Positions 25,720-33,757 of a DNA stretch of 64,000 bases are shown in pieces. This DNA is from HXMU1420-13 sp965249965 (GTDB lineage Bacteria; Bacteroidota; Rhodothermia; Balneolales; Balneolaceae). The notes under the pieces are model-generated. The model was not told where the DNA came from and ran no database searches. It worked only from the letters and a program-made list of their open reading frames with translations. Location: NCBI GenBank assembly GCA_965249965.1, contig OZ252262.1, positions 3,286,001-3,350,000 on the forward strand. The letters are read 5' to 3'. The translations under genes and the position numbers were made by a program. Every line of letters starts with the position of its first letter. Positions within the stretch are counted from its first letter, which is position 1.

Positions 25720-27837
25720 CTACTTCTTCAACAAGCTAATTGCGAACCCACCACCTTCCGCTAATTGGATGGTAAGTGACGAGGAACTATCGATCTCGAT
25801 TTCTTCAATGTCGATGGCGGTTGGATTATCATCCCAATGAGCATCTTCGGCATCTTTATAGATGATCACATCGTACTCGGCACTTGGATCCAGGAAATCG
25901 AAATCGATGGTGAGTTCCCGAGCTTCTTCGTTCGTGATGCCGCCCACAAACCAGTTACCGGTTTCGCGTTCTTCACGAGCTATTGTTACAAAATCAGCTA
26001 CTTCCCCATTTAATACGATACTCTGCTCCCAATCCACTCCTACATCGCGGATAAACTGGAAGGCAGGCTGACCTTCGTAATTCTCCGGTAAATCCGCAGC
26101 CATCTGAACCGGACTGTAAATCACCACATACAACGCTAATTGCTGTGCAAGCGTGGTACTTACTTGATTATCATCCCGATATGGGTCCAACTTGATATTG
26201 AAAATTCCAGGTGTGAAGTCGATCGGTCCCGAAAGCATTCTTGTAAACGCGATTTTTGGTAAATGATCCGGTGGATTGCCACCATCTAGCGCCCATGCGT
26301 TAAATTCTTGCCCGCGCAGACCTTCTCTGGAGATTAAATTCGGATACGTTCGGCGAAGTCCGGTTGCTTTTATCGGCTCATGGATATTTACCGCAACCTG
26401 ATACTCTGCAGCTTTTAAGGTGTGATGGTTGTAATGATTTACCATCCACTGACCATGATGATATTCTCCATCCGGAATAATCGGCCCAACATATCCTGAT
26501 TTCACAGAATGCATGCCGTACTTCTGCATCAACGCATACGCCGTATCCATTTGCTGTTCGTAGGTACGTGGTGCCGCAGAAGTCTCGTGATGCATAATGA
26601 TTTCAACATTATGTTCTGTCGCATAACGCACCACTTCGTCGATATCGTAATCAGGGTAAGGAGTTACAAAATCAAACACACCCTCGCGATCAGGAAATCC
26701 AATCCAGCGTGCCCAACCTGTGTTCCAACCTTCAATCAATAAACCTTTAATACCATTTTCCGAAGCAAAGTCGATATATCGTTTGGCATTTTCGGTGGTA
26801 GCTCCGTGGCGCACCGACGTGGCTTCATCGGTATTCCAGGTACTCATGTCCTGCGTTTGCTCGTAATCCCAGGTTGCAATTCCAAGGTGCATTTCCCACC
26901 AAATACCCATGTACTTCATGGGAGTAAACCAGCTTACATCCCCTAGTTTATTTGGCTCATTGAGATTCAAGACCAATCGAGACTCGATTAAATCGCCCGC
27001 GTTTTCAGCCACCTGAATCATGCGCCACGGTGTTGCAAAGGGAAGCTCGCGTTGAACGGCATGACCAAGACGATCTGATTGCACTAAACTGCTTTCGAAA
27101 CGTTGCTCTTCTTTGTTTACCCGAAGCGTCATCCCTGAATAATCCCATAAATTAGCTTCGTGGAAACTTAAATGTGTGCCATCTTCCATGCGCATGGTTA
27201 CGGGAGTATTCACCGAATTTTCAGGGATATACGTGGCGATTAAGTTTGCTTCATTTGCACGATAAGGTTCTACCTCAATCTCTGAAAATCTGGATTCTGT
27301 ATATAATTGCTCGTAAATGTCCCAGTCGCCGGGTTGCCACCACGTGAGGTGATCGTCGGTTAATTCAAAATTAGTGTGCTCCTGGGCAATGGTTAATACC
27401 TCCTGCCCTTCTTGCTCATGAAAATAATATCGAAAGGCTACTCCATCATCATAGGCTCGAAAGTAAATATCCAGTTCGCGGTTTGGAGCATTGGTTTCCC
27501 GCAATTGCACCTTCATTTCATTAAAATGATTCTCTACAAATCGTTGTTCTCCCCAGGGCATTTCCCACGTTTCATTAAACGTGCGTTCCGATCCCCCGAT
27601 CATTTCAAAACCTGAATCCATCGCCTCCTGATCATTGAATTCGAAGCCCATAGTGGAAGGCTCAATAATGTTTTTACCCTGATGAGTTACCTTATAACCT
27701 GGAGTTCCATCATCCATCAGCATAAACTCAATGGTTAGGTTTCCTGAAGGTGATTCTAAAATAGTATCGGTTAAAGTATTACATCCTGCCATTACCAATA
27801 AAAAAAATGATAGCAGCAAAGTTGAGAAACTTTTCAT
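25720..27837 (-). CDS. GH97 family glycoside hydrolase, lipoprotein (alpha-glucosidase type)
   Basis: A 705-residue SusB-like enzyme with a lipoprotein signal (VMAGC, Cys19). N-terminal beta-sandwich, then a TIM barrel with GLLIEGWNTGWARW and HHETSAAPRTYEQQMDTAY, then SGYVGPI and NHYNHHTLKAAEYQVAVN-type sequence. The acidic residues in VNIHEPIKATGLRRTYPN and ISREGLRGQEFNAW fit the inverting alpha-glucosidase branch rather than the retaining alpha-galactosidase branch. The call on substrate is inference. Probably anchored at the outer membrane or periplasm. It ends 47 bases from the cassette hairpin and follows a secreted unknown gene on the same strand. No susC/susD pair is visible. Confidence 0.9.
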   Translation of the reverse strand: MKSFSTLLLSFFLLVMAGCNTLTDTILESPSGNLTIEFMLMDDGTPGYKVTHQGKNIIEPSTMGFEFNDQEAMDSGFEMIGGSERTFNETWEMPWGEQRFVENHFNEMKVQLRETNAPNRELDIYFRAYDDGVAFRYYFHEQEGQEVLTIAQEHTNFELTDDHLTWWQPGDWDIYEQLYTESRFSEIEVEPYRANEANLIATYIPENSVNTPVTMRMEDGTHLSFHEANLWDYSGMTLRVNKEEQRFESSLVQSDRLGHAVQRELPFATPWRMIQVAENAGDLIESRLVLNLNEPNKLGDVSWFTPMKYMGIWWEMHLGIATWDYEQTQDMSTWNTDEATSVRHGATTENAKRYIDFASENGIKGLLIEGWNTGWARWIGFPDREGVFDFVTPYPDYDIDEVVRYATEHNVEIIMHHETSAAPRTYEQQMDTAYALMQKYGMHSVKSGYVGPIIPDGEYHHGQWMVNHYNHHTLKAAEYQVAVNIHEPIKATGLRRTYPNLISREGLRGQEFNAWALDGGNPPDHLPKIAFTRMLSGPIDFTPGIFNIKLDPYRDDNQVSTTLAQQLALYVVIYSPVQMAADLPENYEGQPAFQFIRDVGVDWEQSIVLNGEVADFVTIAREERETGNWFVGGITNEEARELTIDFDFLDPSAEYDVIIYKDAEDAHWDDNPTAIDIEEIEIDSSSSLTIQLAEGGGFAISLLKK

Positions 27838-27879
27838 GTTGGTTAGGTTTGATGAATGGTTGAGATTTATAAATCCGAT

Positions 27880-28851
27880 TTAAAAAGATGCTCTGAAACT
27901 TAATGTTCGATCAAAGCCCGTAATCGTATAACGTCCGTTTGCAGTTCTCTTCAATGAAGGCTGATGAATGGCTGAAACAGATCCGGAGACATCGGTTCTT
28001 GCGATTTTACGCGCTTCCACATTTACAGCGTGTGCTTCCAACTCTGTAAACTCCTCCGATCCTGCACCTGTTAAAGCAACGATCGTGTTATCCTCTGGCG
28101 AATAGTTCGCATAAATTAAACTTGTATTCCTAAAACTTGTTGACCCAACTCTTTCTCTATTTCTGATTTCAAATGCGGCAGCTCTTCCACCGGAATAAAT
28201 GGTAATGTATAGCCCATTTTCTGAAAACGAAGCCCCCTTCACATCCTGATCGAAAGATATTGTGCCCAGATTATTTCCAAAACGGTCAAGAATGGTTACT
28301 TCATCATCAGCGCCATCTTTCATAGTGGCCAAAGCAATTAACTCACCATTTGATGAAACTTCCACAGTTCTTAAGGCTCTATCTCTACTGTAAAAAATAT
28401 CAACCGGATTTGATGCCCCGGTAACTAATTTTGCTCTGGAACCGGTATTTCCTCCACTAACAATTTTGGGGTTAAATAGAATCACGGTTTTTCCGGCCGG
28501 ATCTACTGATAACTCAGAAATAGCTTCTCCGCCTTCGCTTTGTGTACTATTAGAAATGGATCGTTGAATATTTCCAAACGAATCGTAGAACAAGAAATTC
28601 GCAATATTCTCTCTCAAAATAACAGCACCTGAATTCAACGCGTACGCTTTAATCGAAGGATCTGGTTCTGAAGGCAAAGAATAACTTCCCGTTTGGATAA
28701 CCGTTCCATTGTCTGAAACGGAAACTCCATCCGAATTTACCATTGCAGAGGGTAAATGCAGATCGTAATCAGATAAGGTAACCTGTAAAGATTGTGCCTG
28801 AACCGTTGAAATTAATAAAGTGACTAAAAGAGTGGTAAATATCCTATACAT
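27880..28851 (-). CDS. Secreted protein of unknown function, probable beta-propeller
   Basis: 323 residues with a signal peptide ending near VQAQ. The mature part has repeating short beta stretches such as ISELSVDPAGKTVILF, TVEVSSNGELIALATM and GASFSENGLYITIYSG, the pattern of WD40/YVTN-like blades. No catalytic motif is seen. It precedes GH97 by 42 bases on the same strand, so they may share a transcript. Function unknown. Confidence 0.65.
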   Translation of the reverse strand: MYRIFTTLLVTLLISTVQAQSLQVTLSDYDLHLPSAMVNSDGVSVSDNGTVIQTGSYSLPSEPDPSIKAYALNSGAVILRENIANFLFYDSFGNIQRSISNSTQSEGGEAISELSVDPAGKTVILFNPKIVSGGNTGSRAKLVTGASNPVDIFYSRDRALRTVEVSSNGELIALATMKDGADDEVTILDRFGNNLGTISFDQDVKGASFSENGLYITIYSGGRAAAFEIRNRERVGSTSFRNTSLIYANYSPEDNTIVALTGAGSEEFTELEAHAVNVEARKIARTDVSGSVSAIHQPSLKRTANGRYTITGFDRTLSFRASF

Positions 28852-28968
28852 GCAGCTTTCTTAGAATAAAATTTGGGCTAGAAAGAACGGGATTTTTAAA
28901 ACAAAGTGCTTATTTCTCGCCTCCTTTTTTTGAATTCACTATCTTCAGGAACCTTAATTAAGCACTTT

Positions 28969-30015
28969 ATGAAATATCATCTAATAACAGGCGGATGCGG
29001 CTTTGTTGGCCGTAATTTTACTAAACGACTATATCAATCTACACCCGATAACATCTTATTCATCGACGACCTTTCGGTCGGAACACATCCAACCACCTGG
29101 CTGGAAGAAGGTACTCACCAGCGAGTTGCTGAAAATGGCTTAGAATTCTTTGGTGAAGATGAACGAATGATATTTTTAAAAGCTGATATTCGCGAGGTGT
29201 TAGAATCGCTCATCAGCAATCCCGAATTTTTTAATACCGCCTATGGATTACCTATCGAAGGTTTTTCTGATGTATTTCATTTTGCGGCCATTGTTGGTGG
29301 TCGTGCAACAATAGATGGTGATCCAATGAAAGTTGCTCTGGATTTGGCCATTGATGCCTTATTCTTTAGATGGATTTGCCTGTCAAAGCCGAATCGGGCG
29401 TTATACCCAAGTTCGAGTGCAGCTTATCCTGTTGATTTACAAACAGAATCTGATGCAATCGCTTTGGCAGAATCTGATATCGACTTTACCAGAATGGGTC
29501 AACCGGATATGACCTACGGTTGGTCGAAACTAACCGGTGAATATCTGGCATCAATCGCTGCCAAATATTATGGAGTCTCCGTTGCCTGCATTAGACCTTT
29601 TTCCGGCTACGGAGAAGATCAGGACCTATCCTATCCGGTTCCGGCAATTGCACGCCGTGCTGCATTAAAAGAAAATCCATTTGAAGTTTGGGGTACCGGG
29701 AAACAGGGACGCGATTTCGTGCACATTCAAGATGTGATGGATTGCACATTAATGGCCATGGATCAAATTACAGATGGTAGTGCCATTAATATTGGAAGCG
29801 GAAAACTCACTTCATTTCTTGATCTAATTCAAGTATTTACCTCATTTGCAGGGTATGATCCGGATATCAAAACACTGCTGGACAAACCGGTTGGTGTGCA
29901 TTCGCGGTATGCAAACATGGATCATGTAACAAATACATTAGGTTGGAAACCAAAGCTTAGTTTAGAAGATGGCATGCGCCGGGTTTACGATGTAGCAGTT
30001 AAAAAATACACCTGA
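28969..30015 (+). CDS. NAD-dependent sugar-nucleotide epimerase/dehydratase (extended SDR)
   Basis: About 348 residues from the ATG at 28969; an upstream in-frame start would only add Leu/Phe-rich non-family sequence. N-terminal Rossmann motif TGGCGFVGRNF, catalytic YGWSKLTGEY (YxxxK), and RPFSGYGEDQDLSYPVPA typical of nucleotide-sugar enzymes. It probably makes an activated sugar for surface polysaccharide. The glycosyltransferase gene starts one base after its stop, so the pair is an operon. The exact substrate is not readable. Confidence 0.85.
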   Translation: MKYHLITGGCGFVGRNFTKRLYQSTPDNILFIDDLSVGTHPTTWLEEGTHQRVAENGLEFFGEDERMIFLKADIREVLESLISNPEFFNTAYGLPIEGFSDVFHFAAIVGGRATIDGDPMKVALDLAIDALFFRWICLSKPNRALYPSSSAAYPVDLQTESDAIALAESDIDFTRMGQPDMTYGWSKLTGEYLASIAAKYYGVSVACIRPFSGYGEDQDLSYPVPAIARRAALKENPFEVWGTGKQGRDFVHIQDVMDCTLMAMDQITDGSAINIGSGKLTSFLDLIQVFTSFAGYDPDIKTLLDKPVGVHSRYANMDHVTNTLGWKPKLSLEDGMRRVYDVAVKKYT

Positions 30016-30016
30016 T

Positions 30017-31282
30017 ATGCCTAAAATTGTTTGTTTTGGACCCGGACCAAAATTTAAAGGTGGAATTTCGAATTACAATACTTCGCTGGCAAAAACCTTC
30101 GATAAAAATCCCGAAAATGAAGTCCATATAGTGTCGTGGACCAATCAATATCCATCGATAATTCCTCGTGAATTCGTGGATAAATCCAGTAGCTCGGATT
30201 TTATGGAAGGGACACGGATTCAGGTAAAATACATCACCAATTATAATAATCCGCTAAGCTGGAAAGAGACCGCGAAGTATATCGCGTCTTTAAAGCCTGA
30301 TAAAGTCATTTTTCAATGGGCGATTTCAATTCAGGGTATTCCGATGGGTTCAATTGCTAAATGGCTTCGCAAACATTCCACCGCAGAAATTATTTTTGAT
30401 CTTCACTTTGTAGTTCAAAAAGAAGGAAGCACCATCGATGAGCGACTAACTAAAATGGGCATTAAGCATGCTCATACTTTTATAACGCATGCTTATAAAA
30501 CTGTTGATGAGCTTAAAAAACTGTTCCCTGACGCGAACTATGATGTAAACGAGACTGGGGATCGAAGTAGTGATAAAACTACGGTTATCAAGCTATTTCA
30601 TCCTGTTTATGATTTATATCAACCTGACCCAGGTTTTGATGTTGAGAAGTTTAAAGCTGAATTAGGTCTTAAAAAGCATGTACTGCTGTTTTTCGGATTT
30701 ATTCGAAAATATAAAGGGCTGCATAATGCTATAAAGGCATTCAAAATTGTATCGGAGCAAAGAGACGACGTTTCTTTTTTAATTTGTGGCGAAGAATTTT
30801 GGGCAACACTCAACACTTCAAAACTATCAACCAAAATTAAGCGTGCACTTTTCGGTGTAGCTCAGAAATTGTTATTAAAAAACAAAGAAAGCGAGCAAGA
30901 CTACCGCCCCTTGCAATTAGTGAATGAGCTAAATCTTTCTGATTCAATCGTTGTTAAAAACGAATTTGTAGCAAACGAGGATGTTCACAAATATTTTCAG
31001 GTTTCTGATTGCAGTATCTTGTATTACCTCACTGCAACGCCTTCTGGAGTCGAGTCGCTCACTTATAACTTTGAGTTACCAATTCTAGCTACAAGAGTAG
31101 GGCATTTTCCTGAAACAATTACCGATGGATTTAACGGCTATTTAGCTGAACCAAATGATATTCAATCCATGGCTTCGCAAATGTTGAAGTTTCTTGAACA
31201 CCCATTACCAGCTAAAAATGTTGCGGAATCTGCAAAAAGCATGAGTTGGGAAAACTATGTTGAGGCAATTTTACACGATTGA
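30017..31282 (+). CDS. Glycosyltransferase, GT4 type (GT-B fold)
   Basis: A 421-residue cytoplasmic glycosyltransferase. N-terminal domain with GPGPKFKGGISNYNTSLAK; C-terminal nucleotide-sugar domain with LLFFGFIRKYKGLHNAIKAF and a late ATPSGVESLTYNFELPILAT, where the Glu-containing E-x7-E-like region normally lies. The first Glu position is GVESLTYNFELP. Works with the epimerase just upstream, likely on a surface glycan or glycolipid. Followed by the tRNA cluster. Confidence 0.85.
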   Translation: MPKIVCFGPGPKFKGGISNYNTSLAKTFDKNPENEVHIVSWTNQYPSIIPREFVDKSSSSDFMEGTRIQVKYITNYNNPLSWKETAKYIASLKPDKVIFQWAISIQGIPMGSIAKWLRKHSTAEIIFDLHFVVQKEGSTIDERLTKMGIKHAHTFITHAYKTVDELKKLFPDANYDVNETGDRSSDKTTVIKLFHPVYDLYQPDPGFDVEKFKAELGLKKHVLLFFGFIRKYKGLHNAIKAFKIVSEQRDDVSFLICGEEFWATLNTSKLSTKIKRALFGVAQKLLLKNKESEQDYRPLQLVNELNLSDSIVVKNEFVANEDVHKYFQVSDCSILYYLTATPSGVESLTYNFELPILATRVGHFPETITDGFNGYLAEPNDIQSMASQMLKFLEHPLPAKNVAESAKSMSWENYVEAILHD

Positions 31283-31361
31283 TCAATTTTTTCTTTCTTT
31301 TTTTAAAATCAGTATTGCCTTCCAACCTCAATAAATCTTATCTTAGTAGTCTTTGAAAAAT

Positions 31362-31435
31362 CGGGGAGTGGCGCAGCCCGGTAGCGCATTCGCTTTGGGA
31401 GCGAAGGGTCGCAGGTTCAAATCCTGTCTCCCCGA
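31362..31435 (+). tRNA. tRNA-Pro (TGG)
   Basis: Cloverleaf: acceptor CGGGGAG / CTCCCCG, D-arm GCGCAGCCCGGTAGCGC, anticodon loop CTTTGGGAG giving anticodon TGG, T-arm GCAGGTTCAAATCCTGT. CCA is not encoded. Confidence 0.95.
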
Positions 31436-31479
31436 CAATTCACTGGAATCTTTGAAAGAAGATTTCAGTTTTTTATACC

Positions 31480-31515
31480 ATTGACATATTGATACTTAAA
31501 GTTAGTTGAGCGCCC
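31480..31515 (+). repeat. Copy 1 of a 36-base direct repeat (upstream half of a tRNA-Arg gene)
   Basis: Matches 31577-31612 at 35 of 36 positions. The second copy is the upstream region plus the first six bases (GCGCCC) of tRNA-Arg. In this first copy the tRNA sequence is lost after those six bases and followed by unrelated DNA, so it looks like the stump of a duplicated tRNA gene or a duplicated promoter. Confidence 0.8.
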
Positions 31516-31576
31516 GAGCATCCTCTCTGGTCGCAACATTCAACTGACGGTTTCAAAACTTCGTTTTGTAGCCAAC

Positions 31577-31612
31577 ATTGACTTATTGATACTTAAAGTT
31601 AGTTGAGCGCCC
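31577..31612 (+). repeat. Copy 2 of the 36-base direct repeat, entering tRNA-Arg
   Basis: This copy runs into the intact tRNA-Arg gene. Shared features with copy 1 include ATTGAC followed by TATTGATACTTAAAG, which may be promoter elements. The copies start 97 bases apart. Confidence 0.8.
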
Positions 31613-31680
31613 ATAGCTCAACTGGATAGAGCAACTGCCTTCTAAGCAGTAGGTTTCAGGTTCGAGTCCTGATGGGCGTA
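31607..31680 (+). tRNA. tRNA-Arg (TCT)
   Basis: Acceptor GCGCCCA / TGGGCGT with a terminal G-U pair, D-arm AGCTCAACTGGATAGAGCA, anticodon loop CCTTCTAAG giving TCT, T-arm CAGGTTCGAGTCCTG. Reads rare AGA codons. The last 36-base repeat overlaps its first six bases. Confidence 0.95.
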
Positions 31681-31693
31681 CTACTACTTTTAA

Positions 31694-31764
31694 GGCGACA
31701 TGGCCGAGTGGCTAGGCAGAGGTCTGCAAAACCTCGTACGGCGGTTCGAATCCGCCTGTCGCCT
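31694..31764 (+). tRNA. tRNA-Cys (GCA)
   Basis: Acceptor GGCGACA / TGTCGCC, D-arm GCCGAGTGGCTAGGC, anticodon loop GTCTGCAAAAC giving GCA, T-arm GGCGGTTCGAATCCGCC. Thirteen bases after tRNA-Arg. Confidence 0.94.
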
Positions 31765-31805
31765 CAAATTCAGGCTAAGGCTCTGAAACTTATTGAAATA
31801 TTGAC

Positions 31806-31878
31806 GCCGCGTTCGTCTAGAGGCCTAGGACGCCGCCCTTTCACGGCGGTAGCACGGGTTCGAATCCCGTACGCGGTA
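31806..31878 (+). tRNA. tRNA-Glu (TTC), copy 1
   Basis: Acceptor GCCGCGT / ACGCGGT, D-arm TCGTCTAGAGGCCTAGGA, anticodon loop CCTTTCACG giving TTC, T-arm ACGGGTTCGAATCCCGT. Identical in sequence to the copy at 32124-32196. Confidence 0.95.
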
Positions 31879-31895
31879 CTTCATTTGATGAATTG

Positions 31896-32009
31896 ATGCC
31901 TCCTTTCATTCTTTATTTTGTAATTATTTGTGTGGTTCTTTGCACCATTGGTTATTGGGTTTTAATTACCATGACCAATGCTTATTACGAAAAAGATGAA
32001 GAAGAGTAA
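31896..32009 (+). CDS. Possible 37-residue single-pass membrane miniprotein between tRNA genes
   Basis: An open frame from ATG 31896 to TAA 32007-32009. It encodes a hydrophobic stretch (about residues 4-26: FILYFVIICVVLCTIGYW and onward) and a charged, acidic C-tail YYEKDEEE. That arrangement is exactly what a small membrane protein with an anchored tail looks like. It fits neatly in the gap between tRNA-Glu and tRNA-His. No Shine-Dalgarno is obvious. I cannot name a family. It could be a chance frame, but hydrophobic core plus acidic tail argues for a real gene. Confidence 0.45.
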   Translation: MPPFILYFVIICVVLCTIGYWVLITMTNAYYEKDEEE

Positions 32010-32030
32010 TTGCATTCTTCAAATAACACG

Positions 32031-32104
32031 GAGCCTGTAGCTCAGTCGGTTAGAGCGCTAGTTTGTGGCACTAGAGGCCGTGGGTTCGATTCCCATCAGG
32101 CTCC
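32031..32104 (+). tRNA. tRNA-His (GTG)
   Basis: Acceptor GAGCCTG / CAGGCTC preceded by G at 32030 (the G-1 typical of tRNA-His) facing C at 32104, D-arm AGCTCAGTCGGTTAGAGC, anticodon loop GTTTGTGGCAC giving GTG. The three following bases (32105-32107) happen to read CCA, so the 3' end may be genome-encoded. Confidence 0.95.
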
Positions 32105-32123
32105 CCATTTTATTGATTTATTC

Positions 32124-32196
32124 GCCGCGTTCGTCTAGAGGCCTAGGACGCCGCCCTTTCACGGCGGTAGCACGGGTTCGAATCCCGTACGCGGTA
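32124..32196 (+). tRNA. tRNA-Glu (TTC), copy 2
   Basis: Base-for-base the same as copy 1 at 31806-31878 across the whole cloverleaf, with one to two matching flanking bases on each side. A recent duplication or gene-conversion pair. Last tRNA before the terminator. Confidence 0.95.
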
Positions 32197-32198
32197 CT

Positions 32199-32228
32199 AA
32201 AGCCGATTCTTTTGAATCGGCTTTTTTT
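32199..32228 (+). terminator. Intrinsic terminator of the tRNA cluster
   Basis: AAAGCCGATTC (32199-32209) pairs perfectly over 11 bases with GAATCGGCTTT (32214-32224) around TTTT, followed by four further T. It abuts the stop of the convergent glycosyltransferase gene. Confidence 0.9.
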
Positions 32229-33708
32229 ATGCTCTTTTCAAAGAGTTTATAAAGGTATAGGTAAAGCTTATTACCAATATTATATGAAAGTGAAGAAACC
32301 CATACGTTTGATTCACGATTCCCAGGTATATACCCCACCCATAATAGATTACTAACAAGGCTTCAATCCAGGTTATTGGCGAAATCTTTCGTGGTGCGTA
32401 GATTTTATTTTTAAGAGAGCCTTCTTTCCCAACAATGTTGTATTTCGATGTTCTGTGAAAGACTTTGTTATTGGTTAAATATGCATCAAAAATCGAAACA
32501 AGCTGCGTGAAGGTAATTCCTAACATCAAAAAAGCTAATGGAAAGATCGCCTTTAAAAGCTCGACATAGGTTTTCCAGAATGTTTTATGATATCGTTTGA
32601 GGACGATCCAACCGAACCAGGGTGGTAGAAAAATATTTAAGAGCCCGATGGTTCCCCAAGCAAGATATTTATTGTATTCATCGGTTTCCATCAACATAAA
32701 CATGATGGGTATGCTGATAAAGGCAATGATCACCAGCGCCGGGATTACAAATATGTTGTACAGATCGAAAAATACATGCAGCTTGTTAATAAAGGGCATT
32801 TCTTTCCGCCACAACTTACCACTCAGTTTTTTTATAACCTGTGCTTTTCCTTTCGACCATCGATACTGCTGCGCTTTAAAATCCAGTAAATTTACCGGCA
32901 CTTCTGCGGGAACTTCTAAGGTATCGTCGTAGATAACTTTCCAGTCCTTTAATTGCGAACGAAAGGCCAAATCCAGATCCTCAGACAAAGTATCATCTGA
33001 CCACCCACCGGCATCTTCTATGGTTTTTTTCCTCCAAACTCCGCCTGAACCGTTAAATCGAAGAAAGAAGCCGGCAATAGACCTCGCCGTTTGTTCAATC
33101 ATAAAAAACATGTCGAGAAATAAAGCTTGCGACTTCGTAAGCATAGAATATTCCCGATTTACATGCCCCCATCTACCTTGCACAATTCCAACTCTCTCAT
33201 CCTGAAAAAATGGTATAGATCGTAATAAAAAGTCAGAATTTGGTCGAAAATCTGCATCAAAAACGGCTAAAAATTCTCCGTTTGAAAAAGGAGTTGCATC
33301 TGCTAATGCACCGGCTTTATACCCTCTTCTGTTTGTTCTACGAACTGCTTTAATATCAATGCCTTTCTCTTGCCAATATGCGATTCGTTGATCTACAATC
33401 TGAATCGTATCGTCGGTCGAATCATCAATAACCTGAATTTCTAGTTTCCCTTTGGGATACTCCAACTTTGCTGAGGAATCAATTACGGCTTCTGCGACAT
33501 ATCGCTCGTTATACATAGGTAGTTGAACAGTGACCGGCGGAAGATCTTCAAATGTAAAATCCGGCAATTTTGGGAGCCGATCCTGTCTCCTTTTCTTGGT
33601 GCTGATAATATACCCAAGATGAAATTCGCCAAAAGTATAAACGGTGATAAGTAAAACTGCGATTGCAAATAGAAATAATACTATTTCCGGAATTGGAGAT
33701 TGCAACAT
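32227..33708 (-). CDS. Membrane glycosyltransferase family 2 (cellulose-synthase-like, processive type)
   Basis: 493 residues. One N-terminal membrane helix (about 8-28), a GT-A domain with DDSTDD, the DxD motif VFDADFRP, LSEDLDLAF (the TED-like acceptor motif) and QQYRWSKG (QxxRW), then four or so C-terminal helices. This set is typical of processive, membrane-embedded glycan or glycolipid synthases. The product is unknown. The first gene upstream on this strand is an Omp85-like barrel 49 bases away, so export partnership is possible but unproven. Confidence 0.87.
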   Translation of the reverse strand: MLQSPIPEIVLFLFAIAVLLITVYTFGEFHLGYIISTKKRRQDRLPKLPDFTFEDLPPVTVQLPMYNERYVAEAVIDSSAKLEYPKGKLEIQVIDDSTDDTIQIVDQRIAYWQEKGIDIKAVRRTNRRGYKAGALADATPFSNGEFLAVFDADFRPNSDFLLRSIPFFQDERVGIVQGRWGHVNREYSMLTKSQALFLDMFFMIEQTARSIAGFFLRFNGSGGVWRKKTIEDAGGWSDDTLSEDLDLAFRSQLKDWKVIYDDTLEVPAEVPVNLLDFKAQQYRWSKGKAQVIKKLSGKLWRKEMPFINKLHVFFDLYNIFVIPALVIIAFISIPIMFMLMETDEYNKYLAWGTIGLLNIFLPPWFGWIVLKRYHKTFWKTYVELLKAIFPLAFLMLGITFTQLVSIFDAYLTNNKVFHRTSKYNIVGKEGSLKNKIYAPRKISPITWIEALLVIYYGWGIYLGIVNQTYGFLHFHIILVISFTYTFINSLKRA

Positions 33709-33757
33709 GTACTTATAAAGCCTCGCCTGATAAAATGTTCAATTGAATAGTTAGTTT

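Noticed and set aside
31672..32355. Open frames crossing the tRNA genes
   Set aside because: They read through tRNA-Cys, Glu and His sequences and share the same peptide only because the two tRNA-Glu copies are identical.
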